Part shown: piece after piece, positions 9,634 through 19,078 of the stretch
Layout of the letters: every line of letters starts with the position of its first letter
Position numbering within the stretch: the stretch's first letter is position 1
Origin: a virus
IMG/VR virus record: IMGVR_UViG_3300037278_000142
Location: 119,685-183,684 of that record
Length of the DNA: 64,000 bases
Direction: 5' to 3' (one strand)
Notes under the pieces: generated by a model
Told to the model about the DNA's origin: nothing
Seen by the model: the letters and a program-made list of their open reading frames with translations, nothing else
Databases searched by the model: none
Program-made: the position numbers and the translations under genes

Positions 9634-12600
9634 TTATACAATTTGCTGCGGAAATGCATTTGTGGCAGCGGCACGTAGAACCCCGTTATTGAAGACATCC
9701 CACTGAAAGGTTCCTGTAGCCGATACGCCTGAATCCACTACCGTAATACCGAACGCATTATTGCCAGTGACACCTGAAGCGAACGGGCCGGAGATACGGA
9801 TGTAGGCGATTCCGTTATTCAGGGAGTCAACGCTGGCGGTGAAGACAGAGTTGCTGAGGGTGATATTGCTTGCCAATGTGGCAGCGTTCGTGGTGACCAC
9901 CCCTGTAGCTACCACATAGAACGAATGGTTAGGACGCGGGTTGATGGAATCCGTGCTGCCGTTGTCCACGTACCCGAGATAATTAGTCGTAATGCTGTCT
10001 GTATAGTCAATACCCGTTTGCAAGGTGAGACCGCTAACCACAGTTACAGTGAACGACTTTTCAGCGAAGGCACCATTCGTGTTGTCTGTGACGCGGAACG
10101 TAATCGACTTACTAAAGCCTGTCTGTGTCGTGACCCCCGTGATGGTTCCTGTGCTGTTACCCAGAGACAGACCGGATGGAAGGGGGCTCGATGAGGCCGG
10201 TGAAAGTGACCAAGAGTAATTACCCGAACCCCCCGTAGCCGTCAGCATCTGGCTGAAGGTGCGGCCAGACGTAATCTGATTGATGGAGGCAGTTGTGATG
10301 GATAGACCTGAGGGCTGAACCACCAAATTCAATGCCGCCTGCGCGAGAGGAGCCAGAGGGTAAGTGTCCCCCAAGCTATCGGTCACCGTGAACACTGGAG
10401 TACCATTGAACGTCGCACCTGTCGCACCAGTAATGAGTCCCCCTGAAGACATGGAGTAGCCGCTCGGAAGTGAGCCTGTGTAACTCCATGTGAAGGGGGT
10501 GTTATAGCCGGTCGCGGTCAACTGGTAGTTGTAGCTGGCCGTCACCGTACCTACAGGTAAAGCTCTTGTAGTGATGGTAAGGCTCGATGTGGAGTTAAGA
10601 ATGATGAATGCCTGAGCCGATGAACCCAAAGAGTCCACTGTCTGCACTTTGATTGAGTAGTTGTCTAGCAGAAGAGTAGTGACGCCAGAGATGAACGCCG
10701 TTGTGCCACTATCGGCTGCGTTAGCCTGAATCGTAAGACCCGACGGGAGCGCGTTAGGACTATCAGGGGTCACTTGCCATGTGTTCGGTGTGGTGAATGT
10801 ACCAAACGCACGGAGCGTACCCTGATAGGGTCCGCCACGATCAACAGGACCGACGCCCGATGTGTCTATGACCATGGCCGAAGTTCCGGTCTGAAGGGAG
10901 TAAGTCTTAGAGTCTGTATGGCCTGCGCCCCCAACTGTGTCAACTACACCGATGGTGACGGACTGAATATATGAGGTCACGGATGTGACACCGGAGAAAA
11001 TGCCTGTTGATGGGTTGAAACTTATACCGCTGGGCAACGCAGGACCGGTGAGAGACCACGTATAAGGAGGTACGCCGCCAGTAGCCGTCATCTGGTAGGA
11101 GTAGGGCTGACCGGGGATAATCTTCGGCAGGTTTACGGTTGTGATTTGCACGTTGTTGTTGATGGCAAGAAGCAGAATTGCCGAAGTCGTGACACCACGA
11201 GCGTCTGTCAAATCAATAATCAAATTCTGACTATATGATGAGTTGGTTGGCGTGCCAGAGAGCAACCCAGCCAAATTCAACGTCATGCCAGTGGGTAGAG
11301 CGGGAGAGCTTGCATCGAGCGACCACGCATAAGGAGTGGCACCCCCAAATCCCTGAAGCACAAATCCGGCGGAATTGTTGTAGGGTTGACCTGTGACTGC
11401 TGTAGGTAGGGTTGTTGTGAGGATGACAAGCGGGTTGATATAGTTAACCACGAAGCGGTGATAGAGATATCCACTCTGACCATTCTGGTTGGTAACACGA
11501 AACCACAGGTCGAAATAACCGGCCTCAGTGGGAGTGCCTGTGATATTGATAGCAGTCCCGCCCACGTTGGGCGACAAGGATATCCCAGCCGGGATTCGAC
11601 CCCGATAAACGGAGGCAGCAGTCAAAGGTACCGACGATGCAGAACCGATAGTGGATGAGTAGGTTTGTTGAACAAACCCATCGGCAATATTATCAATGAG
11701 AGAAAAGGCGTTCTGCTGTGTGTCCCATGTGATGGTGACTGTACCATGAACTACGCTGGTCAAGTCGTAATATTCGATCACACTCTGACTGGTCGCGATG
11801 CCCACGATAGTTCCGTAGATAAGACCTGTGTTGGCGTCAAGGGATAACCCCAAAGGGAGGGACGACCCCGACTGCACGCGGGACAAGAGGGTGCTGGCCG
11901 TGGCAATGGACGGTGAGTTGACCCATGGCTTGAGCGGGTTAAGCCCAACGAAGTCGCCAACAATGTACGGGCGAGTGAAGCACTGGGTATTTCCAATGTC
12001 AGTGGTACCATCATGGGAGACCAGTGTATATTCACGAGTGATGGTTGCAACCTGATTGTTCCCTTGAAGAATCGGGAGTTGGATGTACACCTGACTGTTC
12101 GAGAACGAGGTAGGAGGCCCTGTTACCGTAACAACGTCATTCACACCATCAACGGTCGCGGTCAAACCGTTAGAACCCGAAATGGGGGTGGTTGTCGTAC
12201 TGATACTATAGCCGGACAAGTTACCCAAGATGGGGAGAACAATAGTTGTGGTGTCCGCCGTCCCCCAATAATGGTCGAACGCGAACTGGTCGAGGAAGAT
12301 GGTGCTAATGGGGTCATCCGACTGATAGCTGAAAGCTTGAGTCAGTGAGGTTGCTGTATTGTCAGTAACCTTGAGGGTGAACTGATGCACACCCGCCTTT
12401 TGGGCAGGAACGGTGACGATAACTTCCACCTGACCGTCCACCAATGCAGCGACCTGAGAGTTCACAGCCTGAATCTGAAGAACCTTTGAGGTCACCTTAC
12501 CGAGACTGTCAGTAGCTTTAATCCCAACCGTCCAAGTTCCATAGTTACTGAAGGTGAAGTTCAAGTTGTTGCTGGTGTCGATAAGGACACCGGGGAGGGT

Positions 12601-12969
12601 GGTAACCGTGTTCAATAGAGACCACACAACCGTACCTGTACCGCCGTTACTGGTTAGAGGGACAACCTGAACTGAAGGGAAGCTGGTTGGCTCAAAGTTC
12701 TGTGAACTGTTCAGAATCGAAAACAAGGTAGGGTCAACCACAAGGACAGTGAGGACCTCATCCGCTGTGTTAAGATTCGAGTCGGTGATAATCACATGGA
12801 GTGTGTACGTGCCGGGGCTCAACGAGGTTGAATTGATACTCAAGACCGCACCCGTCACGCTGAATGAGCCATTCGGTAGCGATGTTTTTGGGTCAGACGA
12901 GGGTGTGATAAAGGTGTAAGGTGCTACACCCCCAACTCCGGCTAACGTTGCTGTTGTAATGATGGACAT
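9634..12969 (-). CDS. Large He_PIG/cadherin-like Ig-repeat virion protein
   Basis: 1111 aa made of tandem beta-sandwich repeats of about 85-100 residues. Each repeat carries the pattern GGVPPYTWSL, then LPSGISFNPSTGIFSG, then a V-x-D strand, the signature of putative Ig (He_PIG) or cadherin-like domains. At least six to eight repeats are visible. There is no signal peptide, which fits a virion protein. The gene lies between two related genes with 10-11 nt gaps in one transcription unit. Repeats of this type decorate tail fibres and bind carbohydrates or host surfaces. Adhesion is an inference; the repeat class is directly readable. Confidence 0.7.
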   Translation of the reverse strand: MSIITTATLAGVGGVAPYTFITPSSDPKTSLPNGSFSVTGAVLSINSTSLSPGTYTLHVIITDSNLNTADEVLTVLVVDPTLFSILNSSQNFEPTSFPSVQVVPLTSNGGTGTVVWSLLNTVTTLPGVLIDTSNNLNFTFSNYGTWTVGIKATDSLGKVTSKVLQIQAVNSQVAALVDGQVEVIVTVPAQKAGVHQFTLKVTDNTATSLTQAFSYQSDDPISTIFLDQFAFDHYWGTADTTTIVLPILGNLSGYSISTTTTPISGSNGLTATVDGVNDVVTVTGPPTSFSNSQVYIQLPILQGNNQVATITREYTLVSHDGTTDIGNTQCFTRPYIVGDFVGLNPLKPWVNSPSIATASTLLSRVQSGSSLPLGLSLDANTGLIYGTIVGIATSQSVIEYYDLTSVVHGTVTITWDTQQNAFSLIDNIADGFVQQTYSSTIGSASSVPLTAASVYRGRIPAGISLSPNVGGTAINITGTPTEAGYFDLWFRVTNQNGQSGYLYHRFVVNYINPLVILTTTLPTAVTGQPYNNSAGFVLQGFGGATPYAWSLDASSPALPTGMTLNLAGLLSGTPTNSSYSQNLIIDLTDARGVTTSAILLLAINNNVQITTVNLPKIIPGQPYSYQMTATGGVPPYTWSLTGPALPSGISFNPSTGIFSGVTSVTSYIQSVTIGVVDTVGGAGHTDSKTYSLQTGTSAMVIDTSGVGPVDRGGPYQGTLRAFGTFTTPNTWQVTPDSPNALPSGLTIQANAADSGTTAFISGVTTLLLDNYSIKVQTVDSLGSSAQAFIILNSTSSLTITTRALPVGTVTASYNYQLTATGYNTPFTWSYTGSLPSGYSMSSGGLITGATGATFNGTPVFTVTDSLGDTYPLAPLAQAALNLVVQPSGLSITTASINQITSGRTFSQMLTATGGSGNYSWSLSPASSSPLPSGLSLGNSTGTITGVTTQTGFSKSITFRVTDNTNGAFAEKSFTVTVVSGLTLQTGIDYTDSITTNYLGYVDNGSTDSINPRPNHSFYVVATGVVTTNAATLASNITLSNSVFTASVDSLNNGIAYIRISGPFASGVTGNNAFGITVVDSGVSATGTFQWDVFNNGVLRAAATNAFPQQIV

Positions 12970-12980
12970 CCGTTTTCCTC

Positions 12981-15900
12981 TTAGCTGCTGATAACTACGG
13001 TGATGTTCTCGGTGATAGGTTGCGTCGGTTGAGAACCCGGACCTAATGTACTGATACCCAAATTGTCCACAACCCGCAGAGCTACTGCGATGGTGTAGGT
13101 ACCTATAGAGGGCGGGGTGCTGATGGGTACAGTAAAGCCTCCAATAGGCGTAAGACTCTGATTCACATCCGGTACGTTTGAAGGTGAACCCGTGAGATTG
13201 TACGCCAGCACCCGGTTGGTTGGAGACACAGTGATAAATGATGCCAGACCGCTGGGAACCGTAACCGAATCAACGTAGTAGTTAGCCGGGGCGTGGAAAA
13301 GCTGCGGTGAGGACATGAGAGAGTTTGGCGTCTTGGAAGCAACTACAGCACTTGACAGGCTGATAGCCCACGTGTAGGGAGAGAAAGCCACAGAGATGTA
13401 GCTCTGAGCCACAACCGTAACCTGAAGCTGACCCGTCACAGTGGTGGAGTTTGCAGCCGAGTCCGTGACCACAACAGTAACGTTGCAGTTATATGGTGTG
13501 GTGTTTGCCGCGAACTGAGCAACCGTAATCTGCAAGGCAGCGGTGGATGTGCCGTTGTTGATGGCAACGAAGCGGGAGTCGCTCACACCCGATATGTTGT
13601 AGGTGTAAGGAGCGTCACCGCCAGAGACAGTGAGGGGTAGCGATAGAGTTTGGGTGACAATGTACTCGCTGACCGACACCGGAACCGTGGTGCCGTTTGC
13701 CTTGAGGGCGGAAAATACTTCGGAGAGGGTAAGGCTGTCCGGGAAACTTACGTTATTGAAGGACAGTGTGTCGGTACCTGCACCGGTCGGGAAGTAGTCG
13801 TAGCTCATAGTGAACCCATCTGGAGTCACGCTGCTGTTGCCCGTGGTGGGCTGTCCGCCAATGGTTAGGGTGGGGTTACCCAGAGTTGCAGTACCCAACG
13901 TGTTCTGCAATAGGGGGAGACCGGTGTCACCCGGCTGGAACCCAGTGTACTGAGCCGAGATAATGGAATTGTTGTTGACCACACGATATTGCGTGCCAAT
14001 CGTTGCCGTCGCCCCAACGTGAGCCGGGGCGATAATGACAGCGGCTTGAGCACGGATGGCGAGATTCACAACAACGCTTGCCTGAGTGCCAAACGTGACC
14101 GAGGTCGCGGTGATGGTAATTGGGGTTGAGGAGACCACACCAGTCGGAGTGCCTTGCAGGTATACGCGGGTGCCCGGAGCAGACGACAGGGTGACGCCAG
14201 CCGGGAGACCCGTGGCTGTCCAGTTTGAGATGAGGTCGGCGTCAACATAGTAACTGTTGACCGGAATCAACCGGTTGACATAGACGTAAGCCGGAATATT
14301 GTTATCCAAGATGTGAGTTGGCTGAGTCGTAGATTGAGCAACCTTTACAGTGATAGGGGTTGCCGCTGACTGAACGCTGTTCTTGTCCGTAACCACAACC
14401 AACACAGTGTACGAACCTGTCGTGGAGGTTGAGGAGGAGAAGGCCGAAAACCCTCCGATGCTTACCCCCGTACTGATGGTAGGGAGCGTTGTACCGCTCT
14501 GAATGCTGAAGGAATACGGAGCAGTGCCGCCTCCAGCAATGAGGGGGTATGCCCAGCTATAAGCACCTATGGCATCCGCTGTCAAAGTGTTTAGGTCAAG
14601 GTTGATAGCGTCAGTGAAAGCAAGAGCAACCACCGGAGTTCCCGTTCCTCCACCACCAACATTCAAACTGAAACGCTGTGCTGTGCTCACAGTGGCATTG
14701 ACCGAGTTGACAATACCCGCAAGCTGGAACTTGAAGCTGTAACCAGCAGAGGTTGTCGGAGTACCTTCAAGTAGGAGGATGCAGTCAGCACCAGCACCCG
14801 CGACCGTGTTACCGCTGGCGAACGTCATACCAGCCGGGAGAACGCCGGGGCCGATGAGGCTGGCGGTGCAAGCCGCGTTGGGAGCGTTGGTCAACTGAAT
14901 CGTGCCGTTGTTAAGAAGAGCGACACAGTAGTATTGGCCTGAGCCCGGAGTGTAAGGCGTACTGATAACAGGGTCGGGGTAGCCACTCGCGAGGGGGGTG
15001 AACGTCCAAAGGGTTGGAGATGTAGGATGACCGTTTGTGTTGACGGAGTAGGCACCTAGGGTGTATTGACCTGAACCCTGCTGCTGAACTGTGATAGTCA
15101 TTGGCAGAGAGGCGATATGACCCACGGAGTCAACCACTTTAACCGTGACAGTAAAAACCCCGTTCGCAGTCGGCGTGGCAACCAGCAAAGGTCCGTAGCA
15201 AACCGCCCCCGGAAGAGTGTTGCTTGCGGTGGGGTCAACGTAGAACTTATAACGCTCGTCGGTATCCAAGCCGTTTGCGTTAGAGGGTACACCACCAGTA
15301 GCTGTCAGCGTGATTGCAATGTTCTGCGGGTAGAGCGACGGGTACACTGTAGTATTCGGTGCGTTGAGGAAGGACAGTATAGCCGGAGTCACCCCTGCAA
15401 CCACGGACATCTGGGTTGGGCTGACAATCGCCAACCCGGTACCGATGATACCGTCGTCGGTGAAGCTATTCAAGGTGTAAGGGGACTGACCCCCATAGAC
15501 TGGAACAGCCAACTTGAACTGTTCCCCCGCGATGATGAGTGGCTGGTTCAACAGACCGTAGGAGAGCTTGGCTGGGGAGAGCAGGATGCTGTAGGTGGCT
15601 GATGCCTTAGCTCCGATGGCGTCCGTAACCTGAACTGTGAAGGTATAGGTCTTGAGGAAGTCAGTAGTCGAATTGTAAGTGCAGGGTACACCACCGAGCG
15701 TCCCGGAGTTGGCATCAATGGCGAGACCAATAGGAGCCGAACCAGCAACAATAGCCCATGTGTATGGAGCCAAGCCCCCCGTGTTCTGGATAACGATGGG
15801 CTGTGGGCTGTTGGGATTGGTGTAGTTCTCATAGGGGGTACCAACGGTAGCAGAGGGCAGAGTCGTGGTGGTAATCGCCAAGTCGGTCGGTATAAGGAAA

Positions 15901-18900
15901 GTCAACGTGGTCTCAGCGATGTACGCAGGGCTGCTGGCGTCCATGACAGCGAAGACGACAGTGAATGTGCCAAGCTGGGTTGGAGTGCCGCTGATGGTAC
16001 CATCAACGTTCATCTTCAAGCCCGGAGGCATACCTTCGGTGTACCAACTGTAGTTGGTATTGCCTCCCGTCGCTTGCATCTTGAATTCAGCCATCGGCTT
16101 GCCAACGTACGAGTTCGAGGGCAGAGTCGTAGTGGTAATCTGCACCGGTACCGAAGAGGTGGCGGGGTTGACTTCAAGAATGTACGTTGGTTCGATGAGT
16201 TCCTTTGCATGGGGACGACCCTGCATCGGGAACACGTCGAGTGCCATGGTGCTCAACAGGGAGCTTGCATTCGCAAATCGCGAAGTCGCAACCATGAGCT
16301 TGAGTTCATTTGTAATCTCGTCACGAGCGATAGAGCGAACAACCACTTCATACGCCTGTGGTGTCACAGTGCCTGTGGAGGCGTTCGTAATTTCAAAGCC
16401 AGCATTACCCCCAATGCCTAGCGTGCCAGTGAGGGCTCCCTGAGCGGCTGCGGTCGGGTTGAACTGCTGGTCGATAACATAAACCTGCTGTGTCAACTGG
16501 CGACGGAGCTTGACCGGTGGGTTAGCCGTTCCGAAGTCGTTCTGCGTCTGGATGACAATGTTCTGGGCACCAGCCGTGGTGAAGGACTTGGCGACGGTGC
16601 GAGTGCTGAGGGGCAACCAACCCGTGGACGTGTTGTCTGGGAAGATAACCTGCCATGCGCTGGCTCCAGCATAGTTGGCATTCAACGTGATGTTGAGCGT
16701 CTGACCCAGCAACAGGTTCGTGTTGTCAAACGTGACGTTGGTAGCCAACAGGGCAGTCGGGAATGTGTGGCTAGAGTCCCATGGGTTAGAGTTGAGGGCA
16801 ACCGTGAAGTCACTCGACAACGCCACCATGTTCATGGAGTAGTCGCCAGAGACCAAGGTCTCTTCGAAGACACGGGCGGAGACCGTACCGCCATTGTTCA
16901 ACCCTGTATCAAATACAGTTATAGGAGTTCCACTACCCGGAGGCGTCTGAAGCGTGATGTTCCAACCTTTGTATGCGGTGTACGCTCCGCTCACAGAATA
17001 CGGTTGCCAGTTGGCCGTCAGGTGGAAAGTTTCATCAATGACAGCGATGGTTGGAGCCGGGAGGAGGTTCGTGGCCGAGGCGATAGAGCTTGAAATGACA
17101 ATCAACGGTACTGAGTACGCATTGCCGTAGAAGCTGGTGCCATAGACGCTGTAGACGGCGGAACCAACCTGCTGCACTGATGCCGAACCTGCACCAGTCA
17201 CAGTGCGAATTGGAGTCGGGGATGGAATCTCCGCGAGAAACAGTCCCGTGGGTGTGCCGGAGATGCCCCATGCGATAGTGAACGATGTGTTGTCCGGTAT
17301 CGAAATAGCGGTGGAAGTTGGATTGGTAATCTGCAACGGAATGGCGACAGCCGCCACCGTCATGGTGATGACATCACTGTAGCTGGTTTGGTAACCAAAT
17401 GCCGATGCGGCGACAACAAACTTGTAGGTTCCCGGTGTGAGTGCGTTACCCACTATCTGATTGGAGCTATTGATATACAAACCATCGGGAGCACCGAGAA
17501 CCCCTGAACCGAAGACTGGGTCGCCAACCAACTCGAACGTGGCACTGACCGGGGTCGATGATAATTGAATCGGGGGGATGGGGATGCCCGTGGAAGAGTT
17601 GATGGTGGTAGGGGTACCCACAATATCCAGAGGAGCGGGACCATCGCACTTGAACAGTACCTGTGCGTAGCCTTGACGACCCGGAGGGCTCCCGGAGTTA
17701 GTCGCTGCAATGGTGAGCGTCCACTTCTGCCCAATCTGCCCGTTAGCCGGGAAGTGGAAGGTGACTGTGGTGGTGGGTGTCCCTGAACTGATAGTCAGAC
17801 CAGTGTTGGTTACAGTCGCAGGGGATTCCAGCGAAGATGCAGCGACGGCATTCACCGTGAAGATGAGGCTTTCGGCTGGGTTGAACCCATCAGGGGAGGA
17901 AAGGGTGTAAGTGACTGTAGTCCCCGCCGCACCGACCGCGTAATCAGGTGTCCCTGATGTTGTCGCTAGTCCAATCTTGATAGCCGAAGATGACAGCCAC
18001 GAGGTGTTACTGGTAGATACCTCATTAAAGTTAATGATCTTGAGACCATTGTTGACTGGAAGCCCGTTGTTATCGAACACCTGAAGGTTCACAGATGCGG
18101 GGGCATTACCGTAGATGCTGTAGGTGGCAAACTTGTTAGTGCTATTTCCGCCGCCGCCCGAGTTCAAGGACAAGGGTCCGGTGGAAGCCCAGTAATAAGT
18201 TAGGGGCTGAGCAACTGTTGCACCGAGTGATTGCAACGTACCCAACAGAACGTCAATCTGTGCATCCACATGCAGCAGGTTGCTCACAGTGTCGTAGTAG
18301 GCACCAGCCGCGAAGTCCAAGGTACCAGCGGCCTGACTCTGAGAGCTTACCGATAGTGTAAGTTGGTAAGCACGGGCGGGGGTATCGTAGAATGAACCCG
18401 GCTGGTATGCAAGAATCGTGATAGGCACAGCGACGGGCGACTGAGCGAAGCTGGGAGCGGTTCCGTTTAGCTGGAGACCACCAACAAGGTCAGTTGAGGT
18501 GAAAGGTGTGCCGGAAAAGTGAGGAGGCGATACACGCAGTGCAAGCTTGGTCTCATCCGATGTGACGAACTCCAGTCCGGCTGGAAGGCTGGAAGGCAGG
18601 ATGAAGCTGATGCCGGTTTGCGGGGAGTTGAACAGACCGTAACCTTGAATAAGAACATCGGCTACCGTGCTGTCATAGGACGGGATAAGTAGGGTGGTTC
18701 CATTAACCACTGGGTTGCTTGGATTGGCGGCAACGTAGAAGGGAGTGCGGACTTCCAAGTAAATCGGAAAGTTGGTGGTGCTTACACCATCAGTGACGGA
18801 AACAAAGAACTCGTAGGGGTCTTGCTGATATTGTGCGCCTGAGAACGTGATGGCACATACAGCCCCGTTGGGAGAAACATTAATCCACGAGGGTGCGCTT

Positions 18901-19067
18901 CCGCCAAGAGACCAAGTGATAGCGCCCACCTGTCCTGATACAGTCAAGGAACCAAGGGTGTCCGAGGCGAGTGATGCGACACGGACGGCCAGACCACTGG
19001 CGTTCTGTGCCAGTGGCATGACTGAGTTGGCATTGTTGGCGAAATTTGTAGTGAATGTAAGGCTCAT
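12981..19067 (-). CDS. Giant (2028 aa) Ig-like-repeat virion protein, probable tail fibre/adhesin
   Basis: The largest gene in the window. The protein is composed almost entirely of Ig/He_PIG-like repeats with the recurring core Y-x-W-x-(10)-G-L-x-(7)-G-T-L-x-G-P (for example APYTWAIVAGSAPIGLAIDA). Spacing between repeats is irregular, suggesting about 15-20 domains, some degenerate. It is very poor in Cys and charged residues. The neighbouring 1111-aa gene carries the same repeat type, so the two may be products of duplication. A long flexible fibre or capsid/tail decoration that binds the cell surface is the most likely role. No peptidase or chaperone domain was seen. Confidence 0.7.
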   Translation of the reverse strand: MSLTFTTNFANNANSVMPLAQNASGLAVRVASLASDTLGSLTVSGQVGAITWSLGGSAPSWINVSPNGAVCAITFSGAQYQQDPYEFFVSVTDGVSTTNFPIYLEVRTPFYVAANPSNPVVNGTTLLIPSYDSTVADVLIQGYGLFNSPQTGISFILPSSLPAGLEFVTSDETKLALRVSPPHFSGTPFTSTDLVGGLQLNGTAPSFAQSPVAVPITILAYQPGSFYDTPARAYQLTLSVSSQSQAAGTLDFAAGAYYDTVSNLLHVDAQIDVLLGTLQSLGATVAQPLTYYWASTGPLSLNSGGGGNSTNKFATYSIYGNAPASVNLQVFDNNGLPVNNGLKIINFNEVSTSNTSWLSSSAIKIGLATTSGTPDYAVGAAGTTVTYTLSSPDGFNPAESLIFTVNAVAASSLESPATVTNTGLTISSGTPTTTVTFHFPANGQIGQKWTLTIAATNSGSPPGRQGYAQVLFKCDGPAPLDIVGTPTTINSSTGIPIPPIQLSSTPVSATFELVGDPVFGSGVLGAPDGLYINSSNQIVGNALTPGTYKFVVAASAFGYQTSYSDVITMTVAAVAIPLQITNPTSTAISIPDNTSFTIAWGISGTPTGLFLAEIPSPTPIRTVTGAGSASVQQVGSAVYSVYGTSFYGNAYSVPLIVISSSIASATNLLPAPTIAVIDETFHLTANWQPYSVSGAYTAYKGWNITLQTPPGSGTPITVFDTGLNNGGTVSARVFEETLVSGDYSMNMVALSSDFTVALNSNPWDSSHTFPTALLATNVTFDNTNLLLGQTLNITLNANYAGASAWQVIFPDNTSTGWLPLSTRTVAKSFTTAGAQNIVIQTQNDFGTANPPVKLRRQLTQQVYVIDQQFNPTAAAQGALTGTLGIGGNAGFEITNASTGTVTPQAYEVVVRSIARDEITNELKLMVATSRFANASSLLSTMALDVFPMQGRPHAKELIEPTYILEVNPATSSVPVQITTTTLPSNSYVGKPMAEFKMQATGGNTNYSWYTEGMPPGLKMNVDGTISGTPTQLGTFTVVFAVMDASSPAYIAETTLTFLIPTDLAITTTTLPSATVGTPYENYTNPNSPQPIVIQNTGGLAPYTWAIVAGSAPIGLAIDANSGTLGGVPCTYNSTTDFLKTYTFTVQVTDAIGAKASATYSILLSPAKLSYGLLNQPLIIAGEQFKLAVPVYGGQSPYTLNSFTDDGIIGTGLAIVSPTQMSVVAGVTPAILSFLNAPNTTVYPSLYPQNIAITLTATGGVPSNANGLDTDERYKFYVDPTASNTLPGAVCYGPLLVATPTANGVFTVTVKVVDSVGHIASLPMTITVQQQGSGQYTLGAYSVNTNGHPTSPTLWTFTPLASGYPDPVISTPYTPGSGQYYCVALLNNGTIQLTNAPNAACTASLIGPGVLPAGMTFASGNTVAGAGADCILLLEGTPTTSAGYSFKFQLAGIVNSVNATVSTAQRFSLNVGGGGTGTPVVALAFTDAINLDLNTLTADAIGAYSWAYPLIAGGGTAPYSFSIQSGTTLPTISTGVSIGGFSAFSSSTSTTGSYTVLVVVTDKNSVQSAATPITVKVAQSTTQPTHILDNNIPAYVYVNRLIPVNSYYVDADLISNWTATGLPAGVTLSSAPGTRVYLQGTPTGVVSSTPITITATSVTFGTQASVVVNLAIRAQAAVIIAPAHVGATATIGTQYRVVNNNSIISAQYTGFQPGDTGLPLLQNTLGTATLGNPTLTIGGQPTTGNSSVTPDGFTMSYDYFPTGAGTDTLSFNNVSFPDSLTLSEVFSALKANGTTVPVSVSEYIVTQTLSLPLTVSGGDAPYTYNISGVSDSRFVAINNGTSTAALQITVAQFAANTTPYNCNVTVVVTDSAANSTTVTGQLQVTVVAQSYISVAFSPYTWAISLSSAVVASKTPNSLMSSPQLFHAPANYYVDSVTVPSGLASFITVSPTNRVLAYNLTGSPSNVPDVNQSLTPIGGFTVPISTPPSIGTYTIAVALRVVDNLGISTLGPGSQPTQPITENITVVISS

Positions 19068-19078
19068 TTTTTATCCGT

